Positions 45,176 through 53,906 of a DNA stretch of 64,000 nt are shown here, piece after piece (positions within the stretch are counted from its first letter, which is position 1; the number at the start of each line of letters is the position of its first letter). Source of the DNA: JACKAQ01 sp965227145 (GTDB taxonomy: Bacteria > Calditrichota > Calditrichia > RBG-13-44-9 > J075); contig OZ245730.1 in NCBI GenBank assembly GCA_965227145.1, positions 3,224,001 to 3,288,000 on the forward strand, given 5' to 3'. The notes beneath the pieces are model-generated. The model was not told where the DNA came from. It saw only the letters and a list, made by a program, of their open reading frames with translations, and did no database searches. The position numbers were made by a program, and so were the translations under genes.

Positions 45176-46627
45176 ATGAATCGTAAACGTAGTTTTCGCT
45201 ATTTTGGGTTGGGGTTTTTGGCAATAGTTTTGGCGATTACCATTTCCTGCGCCACAAATCCGGTAACCGGCGACCGGGAATTTATGCTGGTTTCCGAACA
45301 GCAGGAAATTTCCATGGGCAAAGAATACGACCCGCAAGTAGTTGCAACTTATGGCGTTTACGACGATGCGGAAATCGCCGCATACATCAGCGACATTGGG
45401 CAGCGGATCGCCACGGTTTCGGATCGCCCGGGTTTGCCGTATGAATTTAAGGTGCTGGATTCTCCGGTGATCAACGCATTTGCGGTTCCCGGCGGATATG
45501 TGTATTTCACCCGCGGGATTTTGGCATATCTGAACAACGAAGCGGAAGTGGTTGGCGTAATGGGGCACGAAGTGGGGCATATTGCCGCACGCCATTCCGC
45601 CAAACAAATTTCCCAGCAGCAGATTGCCACAATCGGGTTGGGCGTCGGCTCAATTCTATCCGACGATGTTGCAAAATATGCCGGATTGGCGCAAGCCGGG
45701 TTGGGGCTGCTGTTTTTGCGATTCGGTCGCGATGCCGAACGGCAGTCTGATCAGCTTGGCGTGGATTACTCGACCAAACTTGGATACGATGCTACAGAAA
45801 TGGCCAATTTTTTCGGCACGCTCGATAAAATGAGCGGCGGCGAAAGCGGCGGTTTGCCCGGCTGGTTTTCCACTCACCCGGCGCCGGACGAACGCGTCCA
45901 AAACGTCACCCGGATGGCACAGGAACAGCAGGCAAAAAATCCCGCTGCCAATTACGAAGTCAATCGCGAGAAATATCTCCGCAAAATAGACGGAATGGTT
46001 TTCGGTGAAGATCCCCGGCAGGGCTATACCGAAGAGGGATTTTTTTATCACCCGGAGCTGAAATTCCAGTTTCCGGTGCCGGCAGATTGGCAGGTTGTAA
46101 ATACGCCATCGCAGGTGCAGATCGCCAACAGCGACCAGAACGCCGTAATTTTATTTCAGTTAGCGCAACAAAACACCGCCCGCGCTGCGGCTGATAATTT
46201 TGCCACGCAAAGCAACGCCCAAAAAGTTTCCGACGATGCGATGCGGGTGCACTCGCTGGATGCCGTTCGGCTGGTTTCGGATATCAACTCCGATGACGGC
46301 GTGTTGCGGGTCGTTTCCTATTTTATTGAATATGAGGGCCGGGTATATCTGTTTCACGGATTGAGCAACAAACTCAATTTTTCGCGCTACGGCGACACGA
46401 TGGAAAACAGCATGCGCGGCTTTAACCGGCTCACCAATCCCCAAAAAATTAATGTGGAACCGAACCGCATTCGCATCAAAACCGTAGCCAAAACCGGAAC
46501 GCTGGAAAGCACGTTGCGATCCTTTGGCATTGCCGCCGACAAAATGGAGCTGCATGCCCTGCTCAACGGAATGGAATTGAGCAGCACTGTATCGGCAAAC
46601 AGTTTGGTTAAAGTGGTTGGGAAATAG
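45176..46627 (+). CDS. M48 family metalloprotease, lipoprotein
   Basis: 483 residues. Lipoprotein signal (FLAIVLAITISC, cysteine near residue 25). Zinc motif HEVGHIAARH (H-E-x-x-H) near 130, with downstream NAFAVPGGYVYFTRG before it, and GRDAERQSDQLGVDY as the third-ligand region. These are BepA/LoiP-like periplasmic proteases for outer-membrane protein quality control. The C-terminal 70 residues (RIRIKTVAKTGTLESTLRSFGI, then SANSLVKVVG) look like a LysM-like module. Confidence 0.85.
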   Translation: MNRKRSFRYFGLGFLAIVLAITISCATNPVTGDREFMLVSEQQEISMGKEYDPQVVATYGVYDDAEIAAYISDIGQRIATVSDRPGLPYEFKVLDSPVINAFAVPGGYVYFTRGILAYLNNEAEVVGVMGHEVGHIAARHSAKQISQQQIATIGLGVGSILSDDVAKYAGLAQAGLGLLFLRFGRDAERQSDQLGVDYSTKLGYDATEMANFFGTLDKMSGGESGGLPGWFSTHPAPDERVQNVTRMAQEQQAKNPAANYEVNREKYLRKIDGMVFGEDPRQGYTEEGFFYHPELKFQFPVPADWQVVNTPSQVQIANSDQNAVILFQLAQQNTARAAADNFATQSNAQKVSDDAMRVHSLDAVRLVSDINSDDGVLRVVSYFIEYEGRVYLFHGLSNKLNFSRYGDTMENSMRGFNRLTNPQKINVEPNRIRIKTVAKTGTLESTLRSFGIAADKMELHALLNGMELSSTVSANSLVKVVGK

Positions 46628-46909
46628 AGTTTAACGTCTGACAGGAGTTAAGTTTTTTGCCGCTGATTTAAACGGATATCCACGGATAAAAAAGCGCTTT
46701 AATTTTCGAGTTTCACTAAAATTTCGACCCCGCTTCGCGGGGTAAAGCCGGCCTTCCCTGGCAAAAGAAATGGAAACATCCCTGTTTCCAAAATGGTCGA
46801 ATTATTCTAATAATCAAATAACTCACCCCAATAAAGACACTCCCTTCCCGGTCGTAAATCGGGATAAAATCATCAAAGATTTCAAATAATCAAATACTCC
46901 AGATGATTG
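46628..46909. other. intergenic region with palindromes
   Basis: 282 bases between convergent genes. Two hairpin-like palindromes are at 46727-46743 (ACCCCGC / GCGGGGT) and 46771-46790 (TGGAAACA / TGTTTCCA). They may be terminators for either gene or dispersed repeats; no T-tract is decisive. Confidence 0.5.
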
Positions 46910-48235
46910 TCAGGAACGAACAGCGCGTGCGTAGCTATCGTCGTCGACAAGGCGACTGTAGCAGTAACCGCCGTAGAAGCCGACGAACCACGCGCCGGAG
47001 GCGCTATTCCGATCGGCAGTCCAAATCCATCTTTGGGTTTTATCAAACAGCGGATCGATGAATAATTCTCCGTTTTTCTTTTCCGGTTCCATCAAACTCA
47101 TCGCCTCTTCCAAAGTGGGTAACCGCCAATCGCTGTAACCGGCAAATCTTTCCCGGTTCAGTTGATCAATGTATTTTTGAGCATTTTCATAATTGATATA
47201 ATTTGTCGAACCACTTTGCTGCCACATCAACCCGCTGTTACGATCAAAAACCACCTGGCCATTTTTCTGTATTAGGAAATCATTTGCAAAACCGTTTCCT
47301 GATTCGTTTTTATACTTATCATAAAAACCCTTATCAATAATCATTTGTCCGGCAGCCTCATTTGAAAGGTTGCTTAACGGCATTGAGCGAAATTTCGGAA
47401 CCGGCACATCATTAATTCTAACTGGTGTCCCTGATTGTTGTTCTGTAATTACTGGTGCAGGCGGCACAAAATAAAAATCGCCGGTTAGTGATGACGCCTC
47501 CCACGGCACCTGTTTATTTTGGGTTTGTTTAATAACCCCAATTCTGACGGATTTAAACACATCTTCAATTTTCAAACCCGGTTCACGGATGTAGTTTAAC
47601 AGCTCTGTTGAATAAGGGCTATTTCGCCCCTCACCATCAGCAGCTACATAACCCGGGGCAGTGGCATAAGCAATAATGGTTCCGCTCGGGGCATCCATAT
47701 ATGCCAATCCCCGGCTCAAAGAGCGAAAATATCGGGCAAAAGGATTATTGCGGCAGGCATCCAAAATAACAATATTTAACCGATTTTGAGCTTTGTTCAT
47801 TTCCCCGAGCACTCTGCCAACATTTACAGCTTCGTCATCCACTTCGTGTTCGGCGTGAATATCAACACCAATCGGCAGGAGGTAATTTTGTCCGTTAACC
47901 TGAATGCCGTGTCCGGCAAAAAAGAATAACCCAACCCCACCACTTTGCAAACGAGAACCAAAATCGCGGATTTCGTTATTAAAGTCTTTACGATCAATGT
48001 TTAATCTCAATCGGACTTTAAAACCCAATGCTGTTAATGTTTCTGCAATGTCACGGGCATCGTTGAGCGGATTGTTTAATGGTGATTCTTTGTAATCGCC
48101 ATTACCAATCACGAATGCGATTTTTTGTTCATTGACAACAGTAGTGCTAAAAATGGGCTCCGCGCCACGGTTTTGGGCAAAAATGCCATTTGTCCACATT
48201 TGAATGATGAGTAACAGTGACAGTAGGATTTTCAT
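46910..48235 (-). CDS. secreted caspase-like (C14) peptidase with one DUF1566 domain
   Basis: 441 residues. Signal peptide ends near GIFAQ. The caspase-like domain (about 30-240) has the catalytic histidine in FFFAGHGIQV and the cysteine in VILDACRNNP, as in bacterial orthocaspases. After a linker (FRSMPLSNLSNEAAGQM) comes a DUF1566 domain with C-type-lectin-like motifs: LMWQQSGS, YSDWRLPTLEEA, WTAD, and terminal RAVRS. It may be an exported protease with a binding head. Neighbour and relative of the gene at 48320. Confidence 0.8.
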   Translation of the reverse strand: MKILLSLLLIIQMWTNGIFAQNRGAEPIFSTTVVNEQKIAFVIGNGDYKESPLNNPLNDARDIAETLTALGFKVRLRLNIDRKDFNNEIRDFGSRLQSGGVGLFFFAGHGIQVNGQNYLLPIGVDIHAEHEVDDEAVNVGRVLGEMNKAQNRLNIVILDACRNNPFARYFRSLSRGLAYMDAPSGTIIAYATAPGYVAADGEGRNSPYSTELLNYIREPGLKIEDVFKSVRIGVIKQTQNKQVPWEASSLTGDFYFVPPAPVITEQQSGTPVRINDVPVPKFRSMPLSNLSNEAAGQMIIDKGFYDKYKNESGNGFANDFLIQKNGQVVFDRNSGLMWQQSGSTNYINYENAQKYIDQLNRERFAGYSDWRLPTLEEAMSLMEPEKKNGELFIDPLFDKTQRWIWTADRNSASGAWFVGFYGGYCYSRLVDDDSYARAVRS

Positions 48236-48319
48236 ATTAAGTTCTCTGTGGTAGTAAAACAAATAATGGTTGAGAGGTAAAATATAAAATATAAAGCTAA
48301 AAGAATCAAATAGTTGATT

Positions 48320-50314
48320 TTACTGATGTACGGAACGAACGGCGCGCACCCAAAGTTTGTTCGCCAATCCGCGAATGTTAATAAAACAATCGCGGAAATG
48401 AACCGTCCACGCACCGGTTCCGGCAAGCTGATCCGCTGTCCAGATCAGATAATTGGTTTGGTCGAATAGCGGATCGATATAAAGCTCACCATTCATTTTC
48501 TGCGTTTCGAGAATTGTCATCGCTTCATCCAGCGTCGGTAAGCGCCAGTCGTTATAGCCTGCAAAAGATTCGCGGTTCAATTGCTCAATATACGCTTGCG
48601 CCTCGCTGAAGTGCATTCCCCTTCCGGACGAACCGCTTTGCTGCCACATTAAACCGCTGTTTTTGTCCGCCACAACCTGCCCGCTTTTGATGCGCAACAA
48701 ATCATTCTTGAAAAAACCATTGCCCGTTTTATTTTTTGCGGTATCGTACATGCCGTTTTCCATCCGGAGTTTTAGTGCGCCATCTTCGGTGAGGTCGGTT
48801 AGCGGCACCGATCGAAAACGCACACCGCCGGAAGGCATTTCCGTGCGCACAAATCGCACCGCTTCCCGTCTGTTCAGATCCCCGGACACACAAACGCCCA
48901 TTCCAAAATCGATCAGCCAGGGCATTCGCCGGAACATATCCGCAGTCAGCATCCGCCTGAATTTTCCCTCAAATTGCGAATCGATCAACAATCCGTTGCT
49001 TTGTTTGGCGCGCTCAACCAACGTAAAGGCTTCTTCGAGAGTTGGTATTCGCCAGTCGCTGTAACCGGCGTATTTTTCATGATTTAGCCGCCGGGCGAGT
49101 TCTTCGGCTTCCCGCACCGTTACCGGTTTTTGGGCATAATCTTTTTGCCACATCAACCCGCTGTTGAGATCCAGAATCACTTTTCCATCTGCGGGTTCTG
49201 CAAAATCATTCAGGAATCCTTTTCCGTTGGGATTCAACTGTCGTTCAAAAAAATCGTTGTTAAGCACCATTTGTTTGATGTTTCCATTGGAAAGCTCAGC
49301 TACGGGCGCGGTGCGAAACTTTTTGGTTGCAACCGGTTGGATAGTTACGGCAGGTGTTGTTTGGGGAATTCCAATATTTGTCATCACCGGCAAACGGCTG
49401 TTTTTTGCCATCAAAGTGTCGAGCGGCGCCGCGTTGCCAACCGCTGGATTCAGGATCACAAAATCGCCCTCATCCAGTTCGGGATCGCGTATTTTGCCAT
49501 ATTGCGGGGTTTGCCCGTTTTGATAATCCAGCACTTTTTCCCGCAAAAACAGCCCCAGTTCAACACCGGTAATGTAGCCATCGCCATTCTGATCGGCAGT
49601 GCCATTGCGAATACCGCGATCGAAAGCAGCTGCAAAAACACTTTTCGCCGGCACCGTTTCATCGGCGGAGCCGGAGGTAATAAACTGGCGAACCGGTTTG
49701 GCAGTGGCAGCGGTAATCAACGGCGGCGTAACCGGCAAAGCACGGGTTTTGAAAATTGTGCCGGAAAAACAGCTGTCGAATAAATACAGCACATGCTTGG
49801 CTTCCATTTGTTTCGACCAACTCAAAATCTGGGTCATGTCGAGCGCTTTTTGCAAAAAATCCACCGGATTGTTTTCGTCGGGCATTGGCGCATCGGCGGG
49901 CACGAGATAGCCTTTGTCTGTCCCGCGACTGTGTCCGTGACCGGAAAAGAAAAACAACAGCCGGTTTTCCCGACCATAACCGTGGGTATTTATGAAATTT
50001 TCGAAGGCGTTTTTCAATCCGTTTCCATCGGGATTTAACACCAGCGTTACGTCAAAGCCGCAACGAACCAGCGTTTCCCGGATTTCTGATAATTCGCCGG
50101 GAATGCTTTCCAGATCCGCCCAGCCGTTGGTGTAATCGCTCACGCCAATCAGCAGTGCATAACTGCCGGCGTATAACGGCAGATTTTCCGCCGTTCGGAT
50201 GGGCATATTCACCGGTTCGGCGCCACGGGTTTGTGTCTCCGGTTGTTCTTTTGAGCATGCGAGCAGCGCAACCAATACCAGCAAATAGCGCGTCCGTAAC
50301 TTCATCAATTTCAT
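48320..50314 (-). CDS. caspase-like lipoprotein with two DUF1566 domains
   Basis: 664 residues. Lipoprotein signal with lipobox ALLAC. Caspase-like domain: ALLIGVSDY, catalytic histidine in FFFSGHGHSRG, cysteine in YLFDSCFSGT, then an EF-hand-like loop (DQNGDGYITG). Two DUF1566 domains follow, each with LMWQ, YSDWRIPTLEEA / YNDWRLPTLDEA, a variable middle, and VR-x-VR at the end. The start at 50314 has AGAGGAC upstream. Anchored in the outer or inner membrane and probably facing out. It lies 84 bases upstream of the second caspase gene on the same strand, so they likely form one operon. Confidence 0.8.
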   Translation of the reverse strand: MKLMKLRTRYLLVLVALLACSKEQPETQTRGAEPVNMPIRTAENLPLYAGSYALLIGVSDYTNGWADLESIPGELSEIRETLVRCGFDVTLVLNPDGNGLKNAFENFINTHGYGRENRLLFFFSGHGHSRGTDKGYLVPADAPMPDENNPVDFLQKALDMTQILSWSKQMEAKHVLYLFDSCFSGTIFKTRALPVTPPLITAATAKPVRQFITSGSADETVPAKSVFAAAFDRGIRNGTADQNGDGYITGVELGLFLREKVLDYQNGQTPQYGKIRDPELDEGDFVILNPAVGNAAPLDTLMAKNSRLPVMTNIGIPQTTPAVTIQPVATKKFRTAPVAELSNGNIKQMVLNNDFFERQLNPNGKGFLNDFAEPADGKVILDLNSGLMWQKDYAQKPVTVREAEELARRLNHEKYAGYSDWRIPTLEEAFTLVERAKQSNGLLIDSQFEGKFRRMLTADMFRRMPWLIDFGMGVCVSGDLNRREAVRFVRTEMPSGGVRFRSVPLTDLTEDGALKLRMENGMYDTAKNKTGNGFFKNDLLRIKSGQVVADKNSGLMWQQSGSSGRGMHFSEAQAYIEQLNRESFAGYNDWRLPTLDEAMTILETQKMNGELYIDPLFDQTNYLIWTADQLAGTGAWTVHFRDCFINIRGLANKLWVRAVRSVHQ

Positions 50315-50535
50315 CAAATACGTCCTCTTTAAATGGATAATGCAAATGTGAATCAATCGTTGAATCTAAAACTGTGAAAAATACCGGGAAATTCCTGCCT
50401 TCGCGGGCAATCCAGATAACGGATATTAGCCCGGATTTTTTTAAGATAATTTGATTTAATTCACATCACAAACTTTGTATATTTCCCACCTGAAAACGGA
50501 TGTTTAAACCACAAAAAACACTATTTCTTTAAACC

Positions 50536-50541
50536 GGGAGG
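50536..50541 (+). promoter_or_regulatory. strong ribosome binding site of apgM-like gene
   Basis: GGGAGG four bases before ATG 50546. Confidence 0.7.
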
Positions 50542-50545
50542 TAAA

Positions 50546-51751
50546 ATGAAACCGGAAATATTGAGCGAACTGATTACCAAAAATGACAAAAAAATTGTGT
50601 ATCTGGTGATGGACGGGTTAGGCGGATTGCCGATGGGCGGCGACAAAACCGAACTGGAAACCGCCAAAACCCCGAACCTCGACAAATTTGCCGCAGAAGG
50701 CATTTCCGGGATGCTCGATCCGGTTTCGCCGGGGATTACGCCGGGCAGCGGACCGGGGCATTTGGCGCTGTTCGGATACGATCCGCTGGAATTCCTGATT
50801 GGTCGCGGCGTGCTTTCCGCGCTCGGGGTGGATTTTGAGCTTACCGATCGCGATGTTGCGGCACGATTGAATTTCTGCACGCTGGACAGCGACGGCAAGG
50901 TTAGCGATCGCCGTGCCGGACGGATTCCCACCGATGTAAATGAAAAGCTGGTTGCCAAAATTAAAGCGAACGTAAAGCTCAGCGATGGCATGGAATATTC
51001 TCTGTTGACCGAATCCGAGCATCGCGCAGTGTTCATTTTGCGCGGCGACGGGCTTGGCGGCAACATCAACGATACCGATCCGCAGCAAACCGGACTGACA
51101 CCGAAAGAGCCGGTCGGCGAAGATGCCGCATCGCAAAAAACCGTGAAATATGTAAAAGAATTTTTATCCGGCGTGCAGGAAACGCTCAAAAATGATCATC
51201 CGGCCAACATGGTTTTGGCGCGCGGATTTGCCAAATTCGATCCCCCGCCATCGATGGAAGCGCGTTACGGGCTGAACGCCGTGGCAATCGCCCAATACCC
51301 GATGTATCGCGGTCTGGCGCGGCTGGTCGGGATGGATGTTCCCAAAAAACCGGAAACATACGACGCCATGTTCAATCAATTAAAAGAACATTGGGATTCG
51401 CACACCTTCTTTTTTGTGCATTTCAAGAAAACGGACAGCACCGGCGAAGACGGTAATTTTGAGAAAAAAGTGCATGTCATCGAGGAAATCGATGCGTGGG
51501 CGGCAAAATTGCGCGATCTGAACCCGGATGTGCTGGTGGTTACCGGCGATCACTCTACGCCATCGGCACTGAAAAACCACAGTTGGCATCCGGTGCCGAC
51601 CATTCTGTGGTCGGAAAATTGCCGCCCGGATGAAGTCACCCAATTTGGGGAAAAATATTGCATGCGCGGCTACATCGGCAGGATGGCCACCAAACACCTG
51701 ATCATGTTGGCGCTTGCCAATGCACTCAAATTGAAAAAGTTTGGTGCGTAA
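50546..51751 (+). CDS. apgM: 2,3-bisphosphoglycerate-independent phosphoglycerate mutase, ApgM type
   Basis: 401 residues, the size of the archaeal-type enzyme rather than the 510-residue bacterial GpmI. Interconverts 3- and 2-phosphoglycerate in glycolysis. VYLVMDGLGGLP is the N-terminal metal site, TPNLDKFAAEGISGML and PGSGPGHLALFGYDP carry the phosphoserine region, and VVTGDHSTPSALKNHSWHPVP completes the alkaline-phosphatase-fold metal ligands. Strong ribosome site. No other glycolytic gene adjoins. Confidence 0.9.
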   Translation: MKPEILSELITKNDKKIVYLVMDGLGGLPMGGDKTELETAKTPNLDKFAAEGISGMLDPVSPGITPGSGPGHLALFGYDPLEFLIGRGVLSALGVDFELTDRDVAARLNFCTLDSDGKVSDRRAGRIPTDVNEKLVAKIKANVKLSDGMEYSLLTESEHRAVFILRGDGLGGNINDTDPQQTGLTPKEPVGEDAASQKTVKYVKEFLSGVQETLKNDHPANMVLARGFAKFDPPPSMEARYGLNAVAIAQYPMYRGLARLVGMDVPKKPETYDAMFNQLKEHWDSHTFFFVHFKKTDSTGEDGNFEKKVHVIEEIDAWAAKLRDLNPDVLVVTGDHSTPSALKNHSWHPVPTILWSENCRPDEVTQFGEKYCMRGYIGRMATKHLIMLALANALKLKKFGA

Positions 51752-52373
51752 TTCATTTGAAAATATAGCAATCCCGGGAAAATTAACGGACGGGTCGCGA
51801 CCCGTCCCTACATGCACAACAATATGCTCGTAGGGAACGGTCGCGACCGTTCCGAATAAATAGCAGACGGATATTCAAATTGTCTTTTCTTGCATTAAAA
51901 TTACTGCTAACGGTCACAAAATTTTTAACGGACGGGTTGCGACACGTCCCTATATGCACAACAATAAGCTCGTAGGGAACGGTCGCGACCGTTCCGAATA
52001 AATAGCAGACGGATATTCAAATTGTCTTTTCTTGCATTAAAATTACTGCTAACGGTCACAAAATTTTTAGCGGACGGGTTGCGACCCGTCCCTACATGCA
52101 CAACAATATGCTCGTAGGGAACGGTCGCGACCGTTCCGAAAAAAAATTAACGGACGGGTCGCGACCCGTCCCTACATGCACAACAATATGCTCGTAGGGA
52201 ACGGTCGTGACCGTTCCGACGGGAAAGCAACCCTCTAAACAACCAACCCGAACAAGATCCACAACCTACATTTTTAATTTTTGATTGAATCAAATCTTAT
52301 GTAATATATCACACAAATTTAAAACGCGACTTACGCGTTATTGTTAACAATACTGTAACTTAAAAGAGCTTAC
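51752..52373. other. intergenic region filled by a palindromic repeat array
   Basis: 622 bases between apgM and the methyltransferase gene. About two thirds is the four-copy array described separately. The last 150 bases are AT-rich and must carry the promoter of the methyltransferase gene. No open frame or RNA gene was seen. Confidence 0.6.
51785..52218. repeat. four copies of a 70-bp double-palindrome element
   Basis: Copies at 51785-51854, 51928-51997, 52069-52138 and 52149-52218. Each has an 18-base inverted core (ACGGGTCGCGACCCGT) at the left, CCCTAC and GTAGGG arms in the middle, and a second palindrome (GAACGGTCGCGACCGTTC) at the right. Copies 1-3 also share a 71-73-bp spacer (AATAAATAGCAGACGG...), giving a 141-143-bp tandem period; copies 3 and 4 are directly adjacent (10 bases). 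Copy 2 has changes in the left palindrome. No protein is encoded. Confidence 0.9.
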
Positions 52374-53207
52374 ATGCCCGACCGTGTTATTCGGAAGCTG
52401 AATCTGTATAAAACATACGCTGTATCCTGGTACGAACAACGTGCCTATATGAAAACGTTGCAGAAAAAATCCTACGATTACGAAACATTGTTTGCCATCC
52501 TCGCCGAACTTACCGGCACCACCCCGGAAATAATCAGCGGGTATTATCAGGAAATGCATGACGACAAGGTGTTTTCACTGATCGAATCCGCCATTCGGAA
52601 CATCCCGGATTTACAGCACCACACGTACGACGGATACGATGTGATCCAGCAAATCGGGATCGAGAAGTACGTGCGCATCGACCGGACGGCGCTGTATTGC
52701 ATCGTCCGCGCCAAAAAACCGGAGATATTTGTGGAAACCGGCACGCGCTGGGGCATTGGCGCCTGTTTTATTCTGGCAGCGATGGAAAAAAACGGCGGCG
52801 GGCAATTATACAGCTTTGATATCGGCATCAACAAAATTCCCGGCGATGAATATTTTTGGCCAAAAAATCATCAGCAATTGGGATTTATGGTGCCGCAACA
52901 CCTCAGGCATCGCTATACGATTATCGAAGGCGACGCAAAAATAACGCTGCCGAACTTTTTAAGCGATATTCAACCGAAAGTGGACATTTTTTATCACGAC
53001 AGCCTGCACACCTACGAGCACATGAATTTTGAATTTACCACCATCCGCCCGCATATGGCTGTCAACGGATTGCTGATTTCGGAGGATACCAACCATAACG
53101 ATGCGTGGTCGGATTTTATCAAACAAACGCCATATAAACTGGAAACCGGCTACTGCTCGCATCTGGGAATATTTGAGGACCGGGAGGTCCGGGCGATTGC
53201 GTTGTAG
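52374..53207 (+). CDS. class I SAM-dependent methyltransferase
   Basis: 277 residues. The SAM-binding glycine-rich motif is in EIFVETGTRWGIGACFILAAM, followed by LYSFDIG and IFYHDSLHTYEHM, the pattern of the Methyltransf_24/CmcI-like class. An N-terminal region of about 100 residues has no recognised domain. Soluble. Likely methylates a sugar or small molecule; acceptor unknown. Confidence 0.75.
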   Translation: MPDRVIRKLNLYKTYAVSWYEQRAYMKTLQKKSYDYETLFAILAELTGTTPEIISGYYQEMHDDKVFSLIESAIRNIPDLQHHTYDGYDVIQQIGIEKYVRIDRTALYCIVRAKKPEIFVETGTRWGIGACFILAAMEKNGGGQLYSFDIGINKIPGDEYFWPKNHQQLGFMVPQHLRHRYTIIEGDAKITLPNFLSDIQPKVDIFYHDSLHTYEHMNFEFTTIRPHMAVNGLLISEDTNHNDAWSDFIKQTPYKLETGYCSHLGIFEDREVRAIAL

Positions 53208-53228
53208 ATAATGATCGGGGTTTGGTAT

Positions 53229-53249
53229 CACCGGGCGTTAAGCCCGGTG
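53229..53249. terminator. hairpin between methyltransferase and gene remnant
   Basis: CACCGGGC / GCCCGGTG arms with 5-base loop, 20-40 bases past the methyltransferase stop. No T-tract, so terminator or dispersed repeat are both possible. Confidence 0.45.
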
Positions 53250-53278
53250 GTAGAGGGATTTAATCCAAATGGATAAGT

Positions 53279-53659
53279 TTATTTAAGCTTTTCCAGCAAT
53301 TCCGGCTGGTCTTTCAACGCGACACCGGCAATTTTGAGAATACGGCTGCGTTCTTTTCCCAATGCGGTCACTACGGTGTTGCGTATCTGGGTGGCTTGCT
53401 CGGCATCGCCTGCGGCATCGTGAATTTTGGAATTGGTGGTTATAGCGGCATTTACATTGGTCAACCCGGCCTGCAATTGCTCTTCGGTTAAACCGAATGC
53501 CGCCAGTTTGGTTTTAACATCGGCATTGTCCAGGGCATTTTGGTAAAAGCGTCCCATTTGGGCAAACCCGCCGGCCAGCGTTACATCGCGCGAGCCATAC
53601 AGGTCGAGCAATTCCAGAAATTCCGGTGAATCTTCCAGGGCTATCCGAGCAATTTCCAC
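53279..53659 (-). pseudogene. probable 5'-truncated hypothetical gene
   Basis: 126 residues from GTG 53659 (ending QPELLEKLK), without a ribosome site. In the same frame, family-like residues continue upstream (PAIRTYSDDV) until a stop near 53689 with no start codon, so the gene has probably lost its 5' end. The content is helical with regular LEDSPEFLELL-type segments; not recognised. Could still be a short functional gene. Confidence 0.45.
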
Positions 53660-53840
53660 ATCGTCGGAGTAGGTTCGGATCGCAGGGCTTGAACTTTAGG
53701 AAAAAGTTTTTGGGGATTCAGTTTGAATTGAAATAGGATGGAATTAACAATATATAAACGAATGGGAACAATCGCTGTAACATTGGATTTTCTTTTCCAT
53801 AGCGCAAATTTATACCTTATTGTCATACGTTGACATAAAG

Positions 53841-53873
53841 AAAAAGACGCCCGCAGATATTCTAACGAGCGCC
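53841..53873 (-). terminator. terminator of the metalloprotease gene
   Basis: 9-bp stem with G-U pairs (53846-53854 / 53865-53873), followed by TTTTT on the minus strand; 34 bases past the stop at 53907. Confidence 0.65.
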
Positions 53874-53906
53874 TTATAGAAAACCTGCTGGAAATACAAT
53901 CTCCGA

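Noticed and set aside
51785..52218. CRISPR array
   Set aside because: Only four units, with spacers of unequal length, two of which are identical to each other, and with repeats of 70 bases. No cas gene is present.
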